Origin: Tetrapisispora phaffii CBS 4417
Taxonomy: Eukaryota; Ascomycota; Saccharomycetes; Saccharomycetales; Saccharomycetaceae
Assembly (NCBI RefSeq): GCF_000236905.1
Contig: NC_016521.1
Coordinates: 496,001 to 560,000 of the forward strand
Length of the DNA stretch: 64,000 bases
Direction: 5' to 3'
The notes below the pieces were generated by a model that saw only the letters and a list, made by a program, of their open reading frames with translations, was not told the origin of the DNA and did not search any database. The position numbers and the translations under genes were made by a program. Of the stretch, positions 29,541 to 40,431 are shown piece by piece (position 1 is the stretch's first letter; every line of letters begins with the position of its first letter).

Positions 29541-29945
29541 ATGGCAAACTATCCCGACAATGTCATTCTGTTACTTCTTCAGATTATTTTAGAGAGACAA
29601 CAAAATCTTTCTCACATTTTTCAAAACCAGAAGGCAAATAAAGAGAAATATGAGAAATTACTCGAACGACCAATTATAGATCAAGAGATACTGAGTAGAT
29701 TTGTTACAGATAAGTTAGTCATCATGTATGCACCTGAACTATGTGAAATGCAACTTCGAAGCCTAAAGACATTAGTGCTAGATATTTTTAATAAAGGTAT
29801 TGAAGGTGAGGATAAGGAGTCTATTTTAGTCAATGTTATAACGCTGGCTAATTACTATTATTATAAAAGGATAAAGGACATTGAGGAAACAAGACTTCCT
29901 GAATTGAGAAGTCAAATGAAAATTATACTAGAGGGGAAAACTTAA
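29541..29945 (+). CDS. SWC7: SWR1 chromatin-remodelling complex subunit Swc7
   Basis: A 134-residue protein from the ATG at 29541 (MANYPDNVILLLLQIILERQ); three more upstream codons begin with TTG and are not used. It is a small, mostly helical protein with no common domain. Length (132 in S. cerevisiae) and position between VAC14 and NAM2 match SWC7 (YLR385C). Swc7 is a subunit of the SWR1 complex, which places histone H2A.Z in chromatin. Identification is chiefly by position, length and overall character. Confidence 0.78.
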   Translation: MANYPDNVILLLLQIILERQQNLSHIFQNQKANKEKYEKLLERPIIDQEILSRFVTDKLVIMYAPELCEMQLRSLKTLVLDIFNKGIEGEDKESILVNVITLANYYYYKRIKDIEETRLPELRSQMKIILEGKT

Positions 29946-30024
29946 GTTAAGAATTCAACTGACAAAAATGGTCTAATAATATGGTATTTTTATGAAAGTT
30001 TCATTGAAATCATTATACAGCATT

Positions 30025-30645
30025 TTAAGAGACTACATAATTATTATTCTCTATTAACAAATTGAGTATAGCTCTACGGAGTCCATCGTCAATTGCTTCC
30101 TCTTCAACTTCACCAATGTAGTCGTGAAGTTTATCGATATTATAATTGTCAAATATTCTGTTTGACAACCCGCCTAAAACAGACCATGAATTGTTATCTA
30201 ATAGATTGATTTTAATGGAAACTTCAACCAATATATTCAATTTTTTTCTAATGATGGGATATTTGACTTCCTCATTTACGACTTCAAAATTCCAATGGTG
30301 ACCGAAGACTTTTGCCATCGACTCAATCAGATCTTTAGTGGGTATGACTTTATACAGGTGATGTTTTCCAAATTTGTTACAACCTTTCATTATATGTGTC
30401 GATATATACGAATCAATAAGCATTTTGAACTCTAATATTTTTTCCCTGCACTCCAAACTGTTTATTTTCAAAACTGTAGTGTAGGCCAAATCTTGATTTT
30501 TTCTCGTCACTGTTTGGTCTTTTGAAAAGTCATGAATTTGAGTTAAACAAGCAAACTTGACACCGTCAGTTTGAAGATTGCACATCATTTTTTTAGCATT
30601 ACTAATGCTTGTAAGTGATTTTGTTTCAGAACATGTGGAAATCAT
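30025..30645 (-). CDS. RAD59: Rad59-like member of the Rad52 family
   Basis: A 206-residue protein. From about residue 73 it follows Rad59: DSYISTHIMKGCNKFGKHHL then YKVIPTKDLIESMAKVFGHHW, a strand-rich segment (LNILVEVSIKINLLDNNSW), GGLSNRIF, and a helix ending DGLRRAILNLL. In Rad59 the same order is NKYGKHNLSKLIPGHALI, a strand-rich segment, a GG-containing loop and ALKKALLSF. Rad59 anneals complementary single strands and assists Rad52 in recombination. S. cerevisiae Rad59 is 238 residues; the present protein is shorter and diverged, and its N-terminal 70 residues look unlike the family. RAD59 (YDL059C) fits this position on the second ancestral track; a Rad52 paralogue is less likely. Confidence 0.82.
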   Translation of the reverse strand: MISTCSETKSLTSISNAKKMMCNLQTDGVKFACLTQIHDFSKDQTVTRKNQDLAYTTVLKINSLECREKILEFKMLIDSYISTHIMKGCNKFGKHHLYKVIPTKDLIESMAKVFGHHWNFEVVNEEVKYPIIRKKLNILVEVSIKINLLDNNSWSVLGGLSNRIFDNYNIDKLHDYIGEVEEEAIDDGLRRAILNLLIENNNYVVS

Positions 30646-31210
30646 CTGGTTTACTATAAACGTTCAATATGAAGGATGCAATAGTACGATAAGTAAGGAA
30701 AATAGCGATCAATCTATGCTTTATTTGAATCTTACATGCACTATCTCTGGGCATACAACCACAGCATTATATGTTGCAAAACAATTGATTCGACAAACAA
30801 TATTATCAAAGCAAAAAAAAACGTAATATAGTTACTTCCAAACAGAAATTTTATTGAGCATTCAAAGTGCTTGCAACAATTAAACTTAGATTCATGTAAT
30901 TGCATATTTATATACAATCAAATATACATCTAAAGATTATTATTTTTTAGTCATTGACCTTTATAATCAATTTGCATTGTGTCATTACTATTTCACGTGA
31001 AATTGTCGTATAAGCGTCAATATCGAAATCTGAAATTTTAGAACCTTTAAATGAAAGGTCTACATAAAGGTGAAGATATACGCGAATGGATGTTTGTCAA
31101 TGATATCGATATACTACTCTTTTCATATTGATCTATCAGTTTTGTTTTTACTGTCAATTGTGCCACGAGGTTAAGATTTGAAGGGTTTAATAAATGCCAA
31201 TTTGTAGCAA
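30646..31210. promoter_or_regulatory. Divergent RAD59 / NAM2 promoter
   Basis: A 565-base spacer containing the 12-base palindrome TTTCACGTGAAA at 30991-31002, whose centre is a Cbf1-type CACGTG, about 210 bases before NAM2. An open frame at 30578-30826 overlapping the RAD59 start looks spurious. Confidence 0.5.
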
Positions 31211-33943
31211 ATGCTGATTCCTTATATTCAAGCGAGCAGATATGGTTTACTTAAAAGTGTAGTGTACCCTACTAGAACATTTCATTGCTTGCCAGTCACA
31301 TTAAAAGATCCTTTAAGTGATACTGTGAATAGAGAGCGGTTGGTAGAAATCAATAAGAAATGGGCCCACGAGGTCACCTTGAATGCCATGGAAGGAATAT
31401 CAAATGGTAAACAGATGATGAAGAAAAAGTATATATTGTCTATGTTTCCTTATCCTTCTGGTATGTTGCATTTGGGGCATTTGAGAGTTTATGTTATAAG
31501 TGACGTTCTGAATAGATTCTACAAACAGAATAAATATGATGTTCTGCATCCCATGGGATGGGATGCCTTTGGATTACCAGCTGAAAATGCTGCTATTGAA
31601 AGAGGCATCAGACCATCTTTGTGGACTGAGACAAATATTAAAAAAATGAAAGAACAGATGAATTCAATGCTTGCCAATTTCGATTGGACAAAAGAGGTCA
31701 ATACTAGTGATCCAAATTATTATAAGTTTACGCAATGGATTTTTGTGAAATTATTCAAAAATGGATTAGCGTATCAAAAGGAGTCGGCAATAAACTGGGA
31801 TCCTGTAGATGAGACGGTTCTTGCAAATGAGCAAGTCGATGCTAATGGTAAGTCCTGGAGATCGGGTGCTAAGGTCGAAAAAAGAATGTTAAAACAATGG
31901 TTTTTAGGAATCACTAAATTCGCTGAACAACTAAATGAAGATCTTGTCACTTTAAATGATTGGCCAAATAAAGTTAAAACAATGCAAAAAAATTGGATTG
32001 GTAGATCGGAAGGTGCAGATGTGAATTTCAAAATTCTTCTATCTGATGAAACGTCTTTACCAAATATTATTAAAAATTCTGGTATTGATATATTTACTAC
32101 ACGTATTGAGACAATTTTTGCAGTTCAATTTTTAGCTATATCTATCAATCACCCAGTAGCACAACATTATTCTAAAAATAATATTGAATTGAAAACATTC
32201 ATAGCTAAATATCAAAACGTTAACGATCATGCTAGTGATTCCAAAGAAGGTTATCAACTTCCAGGAATATTTGTCATAAATCCATTGACAAATGCTAAAG
32301 TCCCAGTGTATGTTGCCCCATATGTTCTGGATAATTATGGACATGGCGCCGTGATGGGTGTTCCTTCGCATGATAAGAGAGATAAAGAATTCTGGGAAGA
32401 AAATTCAGCCGGTGTAATTTTACCATCCGTTTTTGATAAGGTATCAGACAATGTACTCAAATGCATTATGAATGCCAATGTTCTTAAAGAGTACCAATCA
32501 GTTACGGTAACTGAATGTCGTGAAAAGATTATAAACCATTTAGAAGCGAATAATATTGGAAAGGCTTCCATTAAATATAAACTTAGAGATTGGTTGATTA
32601 GCAGGCAGAGATACTGGGGGACTCCAATTCCCATTATACATTGTCATGATTGTGGAGCAGTTCCTGTTCCTGAGGCTGACCTTCCCGTGTTACTCCCTGA
32701 TGTTGACAGTTTAACAAAGAGAGGGAACCCATTATCTTCAATTTCAAGTTTTGTTGAAGTTAATTGTCCAAGTTGTAATAAACCGGCAAAAAGGGAAACA
32801 GACACTATGGACACATTCATAGATAGTTCATGGTACTATTTTAGATACACTGATTCTAAGAATGACAGCTTACCTATCACGAAGCAAAATGCAGATAAAT
32901 CGATGCCAGTTGATATTTATATCGGTGGTGTTGAACATGCAATTTTACACTTACTGTACTCAAGATTTATATCTAAGTTTTTAAAATCCATTGGCCAATG
33001 GGATGGTACCAAAGCTGCAAATGCAGAGCCATTTAAAAAACTAGTGACTCAGGGTATGGTACAAGGTAAAACGTATGTCAATCCTAGAAATGGTCAGTTT
33101 ATGAAGCCAAATGAAATTAAGTTTACCAATGATTCTGATAACCCTGTTGTCACTAAAGATACAGAAGAACCCCTAAATATTTCATATGAGAAGATGTCAA
33201 AATCAAAATATAATGGGATAGATCCAATGACATTTATTTCTCAACATGGAGCAGATGCAACAAGAGCTCATATTTTATTCCAAGCTCCTATTGAGAAAGC
33301 CTTGAACTGGGATAGCGATAAGATAGTTGGCACTGAAAGATGGTTAAATAAAACTCTGCATATTTGTGAGAACATAAGCCAAAATAAAACGTCAGATATA
33401 GATTATGTTCCGTCCATCCAAGAGTTAAATAAACATGAAATTAAATTCAATAATGATTTCAGTAAATTACACATGAACATTAATATGTCTTTTAAAGAAA
33501 ATCTATCATTGAATACAGTTGTATCAGATTATATGAAGATGACAAATTTGATTGAGATAGCGAATGAGAATTTCAATATTAACAAAAACTTGCTCATATA
33601 TAATTTGAAAAAGTTAATCACAATCATGTACCCAGTTACACCGACTATCTCAGCTGAATGTGCAAATTTAATAAAAAAAGGTCAAAACTGGACCGATGAT
33701 GAATGGGACCAATATTCCTGGCCCAATACTGATGAACCAATTATTGTTAAAGAACAAGATTATATGGTGTTTGTTAATGGTAAAATGAGGTTTAAATTTG
33801 CTGCTTCAACAGATTTTGTCAAACTGGAGGAAAGTTGTATCGTTACAGAATTATTAAAAACAAATGAGGGGAAAAAATATTTGTTAGGGAAAACAATTAA
33901 AAAAATCATATTAAAGCAAAAAGTAATTAGCTTTATTGTTTAA
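31211..33943 (+). CDS. NAM2: Mitochondrial leucyl-tRNA synthetase
   Basis: A 910-residue class I synthetase (894 in S. cerevisiae) that charges mitochondrial tRNA-Leu; the yeast enzyme also helps splice group I introns. The start region (MLIPYIQASRYGLLKSVVYP) is basic, acid-free and leader-like. The HIGH motif is HLGH in PYPSGMLHLGHLRVY near residue 85, the KMSKS motif is KMSKSKYNG near residue 661, and a large CP1 editing insertion lies between (TTRIETIFAVQF, then GAVMGVPSHDKRD). The order of motifs and WDAFGLPAENAAIERG are typical of bacterial-type LeuRS. It matches YLR382C by position. Confidence 0.96.
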   Translation: MLIPYIQASRYGLLKSVVYPTRTFHCLPVTLKDPLSDTVNRERLVEINKKWAHEVTLNAMEGISNGKQMMKKKYILSMFPYPSGMLHLGHLRVYVISDVLNRFYKQNKYDVLHPMGWDAFGLPAENAAIERGIRPSLWTETNIKKMKEQMNSMLANFDWTKEVNTSDPNYYKFTQWIFVKLFKNGLAYQKESAINWDPVDETVLANEQVDANGKSWRSGAKVEKRMLKQWFLGITKFAEQLNEDLVTLNDWPNKVKTMQKNWIGRSEGADVNFKILLSDETSLPNIIKNSGIDIFTTRIETIFAVQFLAISINHPVAQHYSKNNIELKTFIAKYQNVNDHASDSKEGYQLPGIFVINPLTNAKVPVYVAPYVLDNYGHGAVMGVPSHDKRDKEFWEENSAGVILPSVFDKVSDNVLKCIMNANVLKEYQSVTVTECREKIINHLEANNIGKASIKYKLRDWLISRQRYWGTPIPIIHCHDCGAVPVPEADLPVLLPDVDSLTKRGNPLSSISSFVEVNCPSCNKPAKRETDTMDTFIDSSWYYFRYTDSKNDSLPITKQNADKSMPVDIYIGGVEHAILHLLYSRFISKFLKSIGQWDGTKAANAEPFKKLVTQGMVQGKTYVNPRNGQFMKPNEIKFTNDSDNPVVTKDTEEPLNISYEKMSKSKYNGIDPMTFISQHGADATRAHILFQAPIEKALNWDSDKIVGTERWLNKTLHICENISQNKTSDIDYVPSIQELNKHEIKFNNDFSKLHMNINMSFKENLSLNTVVSDYMKMTNLIEIANENFNINKNLLIYNLKKLITIMYPVTPTISAECANLIKKGQNWTDDEWDQYSWPNTDEPIIVKEQDYMVFVNGKMRFKFAASTDFVKLEESCIVTELLKTNEGKKYLLGKTIKKIILKQKVISFIV

Positions 33944-34230
33944 CGAAGCATTTAATGGATTATGAAAAGTGTTATAATGTAATAGGTTTTTTAACCGTAA
34001 TCATGTAAATAGAAAATAATATATAACTTTGTAAAATATTTAATATTTAATGATACATTTTCGAATAAATTTAAACTCAGTGGTGCTGTAGTGATCGTGA
34101 TCATAGTAAAAATATATTGAGAAAATTATTGTCCTTGGTGTGTATTTTGTTAAGGATATATTCACACATTAAATTAATGACAATGCAGAGAATTTTTAAT
34201 GAAGGAAGCGTAATTATTTAATATACCTTG

Positions 34231-35460
34231 TTAAATAGTTAATGTACCATCGATATCATAAGAAGATCTGGATCTGATGTATGGGTCCAATTTTCTATAT
34301 AGTTCAGAAAGTTGTGAATTCAACTTGATTTTTTCATTTAGTAAAGCACGGGATTCATTTGCATCAGATGAATGGATCCAATCGGCAGTTGTCTTGAGAA
34401 TAGTTTCAATCAACTCTTTTCTTTGTTCCAATAATGCATCACGCGTAGCAGTATCTTCTAATAGCTCATCGTGGGAGCCATCAACCGGAGTAAATTGATC
34501 CAAATCCTTTGTGTCTGTTCCGCCAAGATGTTCAGGTATGTTGTTCATTTCAATGTACTTGTTCAGATCCTTGGTCTTATTAGTAAATACGACTTTTGAG
34601 GCGACAACGGGATCTAATAACTTCTTTATAATATTCCAGATAGGTGAGAAAATCCATGGAGCCTTGTGAATAAACAGATGGCCCAATGATTCTGGATAAT
34701 GCGCCTCAAAACAGGTGATTAAAAACTTAACTGGCTGATAATCCATATTTGACATTGTAAAATCTGTTAAATCAAATAAAATGCTGGCAGCTTCTGTAGG
34801 TTCGTTTAAAAATAGTCTTGCTTGTTCAATCACTAATAAAGAATATTTTTCTATTTCTTCTTCCGTTTGATCATCAGCATGGTGTAATTTTGGTCTAACT
34901 AACACAATTGGTCTACCTTTTTTGTCGAAGCCATTTAGAACAGCTTTTTGCAATTCTAAATTTTTTATACAGCCAGCTTCATTATTTTTATACATATCAG
35001 CTTCACCTTTCATTACAATATCATTGGCATCATATTTGGTTGCTCTCCAATTCAAACTTGACACTAACATGTTCATAGCTTTATCTGAATCCCATTTTCT
35101 TGCTCTGATAAATCTTAAAAGTAAATTATCAGGACTATCCGTTCTCAAAGTTTTCCAAAACGTGTCTTGAATGATTTTGGGATCTTGAGATCGCAATGAG
35201 TCATGGATCTTACCTCTTGTATATGTTCCTGCAGTTGTATTTTCGGAATCAGCAGTGCTAGAACTACCACTTAGTTTACCCAATAATGATTTTTTCTTCT
35301 TCTTATCGGCACTTGTCACTAACGGATCATTGAATATTTTTGTTCCATCGATATCAATGCCCCAGAATTGTAGTAAATAAGTCCACACCTGTTTCAAGAT
35401 TAGCTCTTGCTTGGCATCTAACGAGTCGATGCGGCCAGATATAGTTGATTCTTGTGTCAT
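34231..35460 (-). CDS. CSR1: Sec14-like phosphatidylinositol transfer protein Csr1
   Basis: A 409-residue protein (408 in S. cerevisiae). It has a CRAL-TRIO N-terminal helical part (DNLLLRFIRARKWDSDKAM near residue 100) and then the lipid-binding Sec14 domain (about residues 170-325: RPIVLVRPKLHH, ILFDLTDFTMSNMDY, LGHLFIHKAPWIFSPIWNII, HLGGTDTKDL). The N-terminal residues 50-80 are a basic Ser/Lys-rich stretch. Csr1 (Sfh2) exchanges phosphatidylinositol between membranes. It is expected here from YLR380W and is complete. Confidence 0.94.
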   Translation of the reverse strand: MTQESTISGRIDSLDAKQELILKQVWTYLLQFWGIDIDGTKIFNDPLVTSADKKKKKSLLGKLSGSSSTADSENTTAGTYTRGKIHDSLRSQDPKIIQDTFWKTLRTDSPDNLLLRFIRARKWDSDKAMNMLVSSLNWRATKYDANDIVMKGEADMYKNNEAGCIKNLELQKAVLNGFDKKGRPIVLVRPKLHHADDQTEEEIEKYSLLVIEQARLFLNEPTEAASILFDLTDFTMSNMDYQPVKFLITCFEAHYPESLGHLFIHKAPWIFSPIWNIIKKLLDPVVASKVVFTNKTKDLNKYIEMNNIPEHLGGTDTKDLDQFTPVDGSHDELLEDTATRDALLEQRKELIETILKTTADWIHSSDANESRALLNEKIKLNSQLSELYRKLDPYIRSRSSYDIDGTLTI

Positions 35461-36388
35461 CGGTAAATGCGTTGCGGCTAGTCTATATGATCATGTAAAG
35501 ATCTTCAATTCTGAATAAAAATTTTATGCAATTGTCAATCCACCTATAGTGATATTGGTTCTTATTGTTTCAATACCTCTCGATGTCCGCAATAGAAAAA
35601 GGGGAGAAAAACTATATCTCAATTTACGTTGAACAATTACTAATAAGAAATTACAACGTAATTGTATCAAGTCTTATCAATCTTAACTTATTACAAAAGT
35701 TTGGTAATGACGTTGTGTCTCTGTTTACAATTCAATGGACCCTGTCATTATATATAAAGTTTGTGTACTTAACATGAACATTTTTTATGTTGAAAGTTCT
35801 CGTTTGGAAGATAGAAACATTCACCGAGAACGCGAATACGCAGGCATTTCGGACTCGAAAGCACTTTCTTTTTTAGGTACAAAAGTTATACAAATCCCTG
35901 TACAACAGTGCTTGAATGAACAATATCAACATTTTTCACTTTAACGAAAGGTTGGTCTAGCTCATGATAATAAAGAAACTTATCTCGTTGTTGTTCAACG
36001 GTTGGATCAACAGGTTAATATATCTCAAGATTTTCGGGTATTGTTAACATGAACTTAACTGCTTAATGGCTTGGTTTTGTCGTGATTGCATAACCGTTAT
36101 ACAACGACTGTGGTTCATTTTAATGTTGAGAGTTGCAGATCAGTCACTAGCACGTTACTCAATACGAATGTTCAGTTTTTCAATCTTGAAGACGTTTCGA
36201 TAGTTATTACTTGCTGTAACATTGGTGAATATATGCTACACTTGTAGGTTTCTTATTGCATTGATTACTATTTTAAAAAATGACCGTTACATAGTTATAT
36301 ATGGACAACTGTTAAAAAATCGAAACGATTTACAGTAGTCATATTGTTAAAAGATATTTATTAATGTATTATGCCTCAATGTTATTAT
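35461..36388. other. Intergenic PSA1 3' side to CSR1 5' side
   Basis: A 928-base AT-rich spacer containing the CSR1 promoter. Two short plus-strand frames (35565-35777 and 35735-35944) have no family features. No RNA gene seen. Confidence 0.45.
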
Positions 36389-37474
36389 TTACATAATAAT
36401 GGCTTCTTGTGGGACATTAGTGGAGATGGACTTGTGAGGTAAAACCTTACCACCATTAATATAGATTTCATCTTTAACTTCGACATCATCACCTAAAACG
36501 GTGACACCTTCTAATCTACACCATCTACCGACAGTGGAGTTCCAACCAATGATGGTGGATTTAACTAAAGAGTGTTCCTTAACGGTGGAGTTAGCTAAGA
36601 TGACAGATCTTTCGATTCTAGCACCATCACCGATGACACAGTTTGGACCGATGGTGACGTTTGGACCGATCTTGGCAGATGGAGAAATCTTGGCAGTTGG
36701 GTCGACAATGACGTTGCCGACGATGTTGCTACCTTTAGCTAATTTTTCTTCGTTCTTCTTGGCGACGGAAGATAAGTATAGGACAGTACCAGCTAAGAAA
36801 TCCTTAGGTTGACCGACATCCATCCAGAAGCCCTCTAAATCGAAAGAGTATAACGATTTCTGTTCGACTAAGATTGGGAAAGTTTCCTTTTCGATCGAAG
36901 TTGGTTTCATTTCAATTAAATCGATGACTTCTGGGTTTAAGATGTATAAACCAGCATTGATTCTGTTACCAACAAACTCGACTGGCTTTTCAACGAATCT
37001 GTCAATCAAGTTTGGAGTTTGAATGTCATGGACAATAACACCATACTTAGATGGCTCGTCGACTTTAGTGGCGACAATGGTACCTTTACCACCGTGAGCG
37101 TTGTGGAAGTCGGCTAGTTCCTTGAATGGGTATTCGCAAATGACGTCAGAGTTCAAGACGAAAAATGGAGAGTTATCTTTCTTCAAGATCTTTTCAGCCA
37201 ACTTCAATGGACCAGCAGTGCCTAATGGTTCGGTCTCGACGGAGAAAGTGATGGAGACACCGTATTCCTTTTCGTATTTTTGCAAAGTTTCAACCATGAC
37301 TTCTGGTCTGTAGTTGACAGCTAGGACGATGTCGGTGACGCCTGCATTGGCTAAAGCCTCGATTTGATGTAAGATCATTGGTCTGTTGGCGAACTCAACC
37401 AAAGGCTTTGGTTGAGTCAAAGTCAATGGTCTTAATCTGGTACCGTAACCACCTACTAAAATTAAGCCTTTCAT
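36389..37474 (-). CDS. PSA1: GDP-mannose pyrophosphorylase
   Basis: A 361-residue protein, exactly the S. cerevisiae length. It makes GDP-mannose from mannose-1-phosphate and GTP for N- and O-mannosylation, GPI anchors and cell-wall mannan. The nucleotide-binding signature [18 protein letters not shown] is at residues 8-25. The sugar-phosphate transferase core continues with [13 protein letters not shown]. The C-terminus is a left-handed beta-helix built from hexapeptide repeats ([17 protein letters not shown], then [10 protein letters not shown]). Codon use is strongly biased toward yeast-preferred codons, which suggests high expression. It matches YDL055C. Its divergent partner is ERG25. 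Confidence 0.97.
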   Translation of the reverse strand: MKGLILVGGYGTRLRPLTLTQPKPLVEFANRPMILHQIEALANAGVTDIVLAVNYRPEVMVETLQKYEKEYGVSITFSVETEPLGTAGPLKLAEKILKKDNSPFFVLNSDVICEYPFKELADFHNAHGGKGTIVATKVDEPSKYGVIVHDIQTPNLIDRFVEKPVEFVGNRINAGLYILNPEVIDLIEMKPTSIEKETFPILVEQKSLYSFDLEGFWMDVGQPKDFLAGTVLYLSSVAKKNEEKLAKGSNIVGNVIVDPTAKISPSAKIGPNVTIGPNCVIGDGARIERSVILANSTVKEHSLVKSTIIGWNSTVGRWCRLEGVTVLGDDVEVKDEIYINGGKVLPHKSISTNVPQEAIIM

Positions 37475-39504
37475 ATTTTCTTCTGTGTCTTATATATGTA
37501 TGCTATTGTAGCTATATATGAACTATAACGTAATTGCTCTGCAGAGAGATGGGACTAAAATGCAAGAAAGCAGAACAAAATGGTTTTTAAAAGCGACAAT
37601 TGAATGCGAAAGAGTTTATTAAATATAAGTAAGTATATATATATATTTATAGAAGTCGATATTAATAGATACTAGATGTATGTCGGTTGCAAGATGTACA
37701 CGAAAGAAAAAGTAAAGAAAACAAACCGTGAGCTAGAGAGAGATACACCAAGTGGCAGTGAATTGATTGAAGTTAATTTCGAATTCTCCTTCTAAATTTG
37801 AATCTGAACCGTACTGTGCTCATGCATATCTTTATGTTTCTTAGTAGAACATCCAAGTACGAGAAGCCGAAACGTTTCGAAAGTAACGTAATGAATGTTG
37901 GTAGTATAGCTTTATTGCATAGTAGTAAGTAGCATAAACCATTGAATTACATGAAAAACTTTTGTAGAATCTCGAAAACTGTTACGTGTTGTGATGGAGA
38001 AAAAAGCAACTTTCGGCAAAACAGTTTTTTGAAAACAAAAATAACGAAAAAGAAAAAAACGACAGAGCAAGAGAGAGAGAGAATCTGTGAAAATACGAAA
38101 TCACAATAACAGTTGATGACAGGTATGTTTTCTGGTACTAGGAAATGGGAAGTGTTGAAAAAAAGACCAGTAGACAGAAAGCTGTAAAGGATCTCAAAAG
38201 AAAGAGCCAGTGGGCACTATGAATAACAAAGTGCGGGACAAGATGTTCACAGAAACATCGCTTGGACTGCAACGACGGCGACGAACCCATACATGCATCG
38301 ACAGACCAGGGTAATCCCACCAGAACAACATGTGTTACCCATCTTCCAGCTCACGTGCACATTAAATGCTAGCAAAGCCATCTCATAAACATCTTATCCA
38401 TCAATAGTCATTTGTCTCGGTCACGTGGAGACAGCAGAGCAGAGACAAGGTAAATGGCCTCTACTCGCCTCTTTTGGTCTTTGGACTGTTTACCCTGTGA
38501 GGCACGGATGCAACTGCGCGGACCCACGCACCGCGGTCCACTATCACCATCTTGAATCCTTCCGCCGCAGACACTTTGGCAGAGATAATCGCGTAAAAGC
38601 CAAACAAAAAATACTTTTTTTTTGTTTTGTAGTGTTTTCTCTTTGCTTTTGTTACACGGACAATGTGACCCATCTTGTACATGCACCGTGAGCACCATGG
38701 GTGTGTTCGTGTGGATCTGAATGGGAACCAGTGTATAACATCGCGCTTTTTGGAGGTATTCCTTTCCTGATGGAGTGCAGGAGGATGTGCACCCACAACA
38801 GCACCAGCAAAGGGCTGAGTTGTATATGGAAGATGAGTTAACTACAATAATGAGTCAAAGACAACAACACAGTGGGAGAAGCACCGTATTTGTTGAATGT
38901 GACGTTTTCGTTATTTTCGCTGATTGTTTAAGGTTTGACTTGACACATTTGAACGGCTTCATGCAAAGGAAGGGTATGTGCTATTCATTTATATGCTATT
39001 TAAACTGAAATTTGTTCTTTTGTTCTGGTGTGAATAGGTCCTTGTCCTGCTTTGTTCATACCGTTCGCTAAGATGAATTGCTTACATGAAATTGTATACT
39101 TGTGTATGCTTATGTACATACATGTATGTGTATGTGTAAATTAACCTAAACTCCGACGTTTTCTGGTCTTTCTGTCCATAACCGTTCTGGAAGCTATTCT
39201 TTTCTTATCTCATCGCATCTTGTATATATACTTTTCGAGTAACCGTTTTCAACGTTATTTTACTCAATGTACTCTTTTCCTTGCTCGTTTAGTTCACTGC
39301 ATTCTAAAATTTTGTAAGGATAATATTTTTCACTTTATTTTCTCATTACAACTAGTATATAAAGGCATATTTCAATTGTACAATTGTTATGCAAACTCTT
39401 ACACATCTGTACACACGTATACATAGACACTAGCATAGGGTTTTTGTTGTCTGGCTCAGCACAATAAAATAATCACAATAAAATAATCACAATCGTTCAC
39501 ACCA
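37475..39504. promoter_or_regulatory. Unusually long divergent PSA1 / ERG25 spacer
   Basis: A 2030-base gap with no supported gene. The section at about 38240-38800 is GC-rich and carries CACGTG at 38352-38357 and 38422-38427 plus a CCGCGG core near 38530. Open frames of 88-111 codons on both strands here overlap one another and show no protein features. The ERG25-proximal part has an Upc2-type site at 39285-39292. Genes of the S. cerevisiae arms that might have been expected nearby (USO1, MBP1) are absent. Confidence 0.5.
39285..39292 (+). promoter_or_regulatory. Candidate Upc2/Ecm22 sterol or anaerobic element
   Basis: TCGTTTAG matches the AR1 consensus TCGTTYAG and is 213 bases upstream of ERG25, a sterol gene of the class controlled by Upc2 and Ecm22. 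The match is exact but short. Confidence 0.4.
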
Positions 39505-40431
39505 ATGACTGCTATTTTCGCTAATTCAACATTAGTAAACTTGGTCAAGACTGACACATTTAATGGGATTGTTTCAAATATTGAAACATATCAACCGCAA
39601 TTAAATGTTATTGAAAAATATTGGGCGTCGTGGTATTTATTCATGGATAATGATAAGTTGGCTACGGGTTTACTCTTCTTCTTGTTACATGAGTTTATGT
39701 ATTTTTTCAGATGTCTTCCATGGTTCATTATTGATCAAATCCCATACTTCAGACAATGGAAAATCCAGCCAACTAAAATTCCTTCAATGAAAGAGCAATG
39801 GTATTGTTTCAAATCAGTTTTATTGTCTCATTTCTTAGTTGAAGCTATCCCAATCTGGACGTTCCATCCAATGTGTGAGAGACTAGGTATCACAATACAA
39901 GTGCCATTCCCTACCATCAAAAGAATGGCTTTAGAAATTGCTTTGTTCTTTGTATTGGAAGACATGTGGCACTATTGGGCCCATCGTCTTTTCCATTACG
40001 GTATTTTCTACAAATACATCCATAAGCAACATCACAGATACGCTGCTCCTTTCGGCTTAGCCGCTGAATACGCACATCCTGCAGAAACTATGTCTTTAGG
40101 CTTCGGAACTGTAGGTATGCCAATCCTATATGTCATGTATACAGGTAATCTGCATTTGTTTACTTTATGTGTTTGGATCACATTGAGACTATTCCAAGCA
40201 ATTGACTCCCATTCAGGTTACGATTTTCCTTGGTCTTTGAACAAGTTCCTACCATTCTGGGCAGGTGCTGAACATCACGATCTACACCATCACTACTTCA
40301 TTGGTAATTACGCATCGTCTTTCAGATGGTGGGATTATTGTCTAGATACGGAATCCGGGCCAGAATCAAAGGTCTCGAGAGAAGAGAAGATGAGAAGAAG
40401 AGCTGAAAAGAATGTTAAAAAAAATATTTAA
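39505..40431 (+). CDS. ERG25: C-4 methylsterol monooxygenase
   Basis: A 308-residue ER membrane enzyme (309 in S. cerevisiae) that starts removal of the two C-4 methyl groups in ergosterol synthesis. It is a di-iron fatty-acid-hydroxylase-fold protein. The histidine boxes are HRLFH (about residues 160-164), HKQHH (about 173-177) and HHDLHHH (about 258-264). Hydrophobic segments flank them, and the C-terminus is Lys/Arg-rich ([16 protein letters not shown]), as expected for ER retention. In S. cerevisiae ERG25 is YGR060W on chromosome VII, so its presence between PSA1 and SEC61 is a departure from the two-arm gene order of the rest of the window. Confidence 0.97.
   Translation: MTAIFANSTLVNLVKTDTFNGIVSNIETYQPQLNVIEKYWASWYLFMDNDKLATGLLFFLLHEFMYFFRCLPWFIIDQIPYFRQWKIQPTKIPSMKEQWYCFKSVLLSHFLVEAIPIWTFHPMCERLGITIQVPFPTIKRMALEIALFFVLEDMWHYWAHRLFHYGIFYKYIHKQHHRYAAPFGLAAEYAHPAETMSLGFGTVGMPILYVMYTGNLHLFTLCVWITLRLFQAIDSHSGYDFPWSLNKFLPFWAGAEHHDLHHHYFIGNYASSFRWWDYCLDTESGPESKVSREEKMRRRAEKNVKKNI

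Noticed and set aside
38408..38796. Three overlapping open frames of 88-111 codons in the PSA1-ERG25 spacer
   Set aside because: They overlap each other on both strands in a GC-rich stretch, and none shows a domain, presequence or family resemblance.
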